Shown here one piece after another: positions 63,706 to 64,000 of a DNA stretch of 64,000 nucleotides. The translations under genes and the position numbers were made by a program. Origin of the DNA: Mesorhizobium muleiense (lineage in GTDB: Bacteria > Pseudomonadota > Alphaproteobacteria > Rhizobiales > Rhizobiaceae). Location of the stretch: assembly GCF_900099905.1 (NCBI RefSeq), contig NZ_FNEE01000005.1, positions 1 to 64,000 of the forward strand, written 5' to 3'. The notes beneath the pieces are model-generated. The model saw nothing but the letters and a program-made list of their open reading frames with translations, did not search any database and was not told where the DNA came from. The stretch's first letter is position 1. The number at the start of each line of letters is the position of its first letter.

Positions 63706-64000
63706 CCCGGTCGGCCTCTCGGCTGACCCGGTCGGCCTCTCGGCCGACCCGGTCGGCTGTTCTGCTGACCCGGATGGTTCTCCCTCAGAAACGACAGCAC
63801 TTCCGACGCCGGCACGTCCTTGGCGATGAAGGCCTGGCCGATGCCGCGCGTCAGGATGAAGGTCAGCGCGCCGCGCGACACCTTCTTGTCCTGGGTGATG
63901 AAGGCAAGCAGCGCTTCGGCGTCAGGCAATTCACCCGGAATATCGGCCATGCGCCAGGGCAGGCCAACGGCGCGAAGATGCGCCTCGACGCGCGCCGCAT
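63702..64000 (-). CDS. aroB: 3-dehydroquinate synthase, C-terminal part (cut by window edge)
   Basis: The last ~98 residues of AroB are visible; the frame is open to the window end (ARVEAHLRAVGLPWRMADIPG...). ALLAFITQDKKVSRGALTFILTRGIGQAFIAKDV is the conserved AroB C-terminal region. AroB makes 3-dehydroquinate in the shikimate pathway. After the normal end (EVLSFLRENHPG) the protein continues with three heptads of the type G-x-P-R-G-R-P, encoded by a 21-bp tandem repeat. The stop overlaps the next start. Confidence 0.93.
   Translation of the reverse strand, partial: AARVEAHLRAVGLPWRMADIPGELPDAEALLAFITQDKKVSRGALTFILTRGIGQAFIAKDVPASEVLSFLRENHPGQQNSRPGRPRGRPGQPRGRPG
63706..63780. repeat. 21-bp tandem repeat at the 3' end of aroB
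   Basis: Units at 63706-63726, 63727-63747 and 63748-63768 each begin CCCGGTCGGC and end CTGA or CCGA; a partial fourth begins at 63769. On the minus strand they encode the heptad tail of AroB, one heptad per unit. Confidence 0.85.

Noticed and set aside
63706..63780. 21-bp units as a CRISPR or integron-like array
   Set aside because: They are in-frame coding tandem repeats within aroB with no spacers.

Overview
The window reads as the chromosome of an alphaproteobacterium of the Rhizobiales, most like Mesorhizobium. This rests on high G+C, dense gene packing, the gene content (CpdR, DUF1194, DUF2125, DUF3426-like, TIGR02302, aerobic cobaltochelatase CobS/CobT, UgpABCE, a SAM-II riboswitch before metX, an NrsF/SigF pair), a perfect CtrA-type box, and many small palindromic repeats between genes. 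No rRNA, tRNA, insertion sequence, phage or CRISPR array was seen. Functions are assigned from protein motifs and from memory of the families; no database search was run.

Layout. 1-1.8 kb: end of etfA and a 3-hydroxybutyryl-CoA dehydrogenase (fatty-acid/PHB metabolism). 2.2-9.5 kb: an accessory block, A+T-richer at its left end, with a five-gene minus-strand operon: cyclase-like/AAA/TPR regulator, YcaO, TfuA, a gluzincin-type HEXXH protein and an unknown 171-204 aa protein. An unknown AT-rich 113-aa gene converges on it. This looks like an uncharacterised YcaO-TfuA (thioamide-type) peptide-modification system and is the most novel part of the window. 10-11.2 kb: NrsF anti-sigma and SigF-like ECF sigma with a probable self-recognised promoter. 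11.4-15.2 kb: Fe(III) ABC transporter. 15.3-19.5 kb: ugpBAEC glycerol-3-phosphate transporter. 19.7-23.6 kb: tlpA, argH, lptM-like lipoprotein, lysA. 23.7-30 kb: ArsR regulator with a threonine/serine dehydratase, TIGR02302 membrane protein, LysR regulator and DMT exporter. 30-34.2 kb: cpdR, hpt, a membrane-anchored unknown, ftsEX and a YdcF/SanA protein.

34.2-37 kb: PNPOx-like, NTF2-like and AhpD-like genes divergent from a LysR regulator. 37-42.4 kb: plsC-type acyltransferase, LysE exporter, aldo/keto reductase, ChaC-like, DUF2125 and PfkB kinase. 42.4-46.9 kb: tyrC-hisC, then metX-metW behind a promoter, a SAM-II riboswitch and an intrinsic terminator. 46.9-54.4 kb: DUF1194 VWA protein, a degenerate ABC-D transporter, a methyltransferase, gloB, cupin, YhhN, EamA and DUF3108. 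54.5-56.6 kb: rpmB, a yhhQ queuosine-precursor transporter behind a candidate preQ1 riboswitch, and a spermidine-synthase-like protein. 56.6-61.3 kb: dnaJ-like, cobS, cobT and phytase-like genes on the minus strand. 61.5-64 kb: bolA, an esterase, a CorC-like CBS protein and the 3' end of aroB, whose C-terminus is extended by a 21-bp tandem repeat.

Besides the YcaO-TfuA block, the most interesting signals are regulatory: a SAM-II aptamer whose GCCGGT segment can pair with the downstream terminator arm, a preQ1-like pseudoknot that appears to include the yhhQ start codon, three tandem ~57-bp hairpins between metX and metW, and repeat elements that have become coding sequence (DUF1194 N-terminus, AroB C-terminus).
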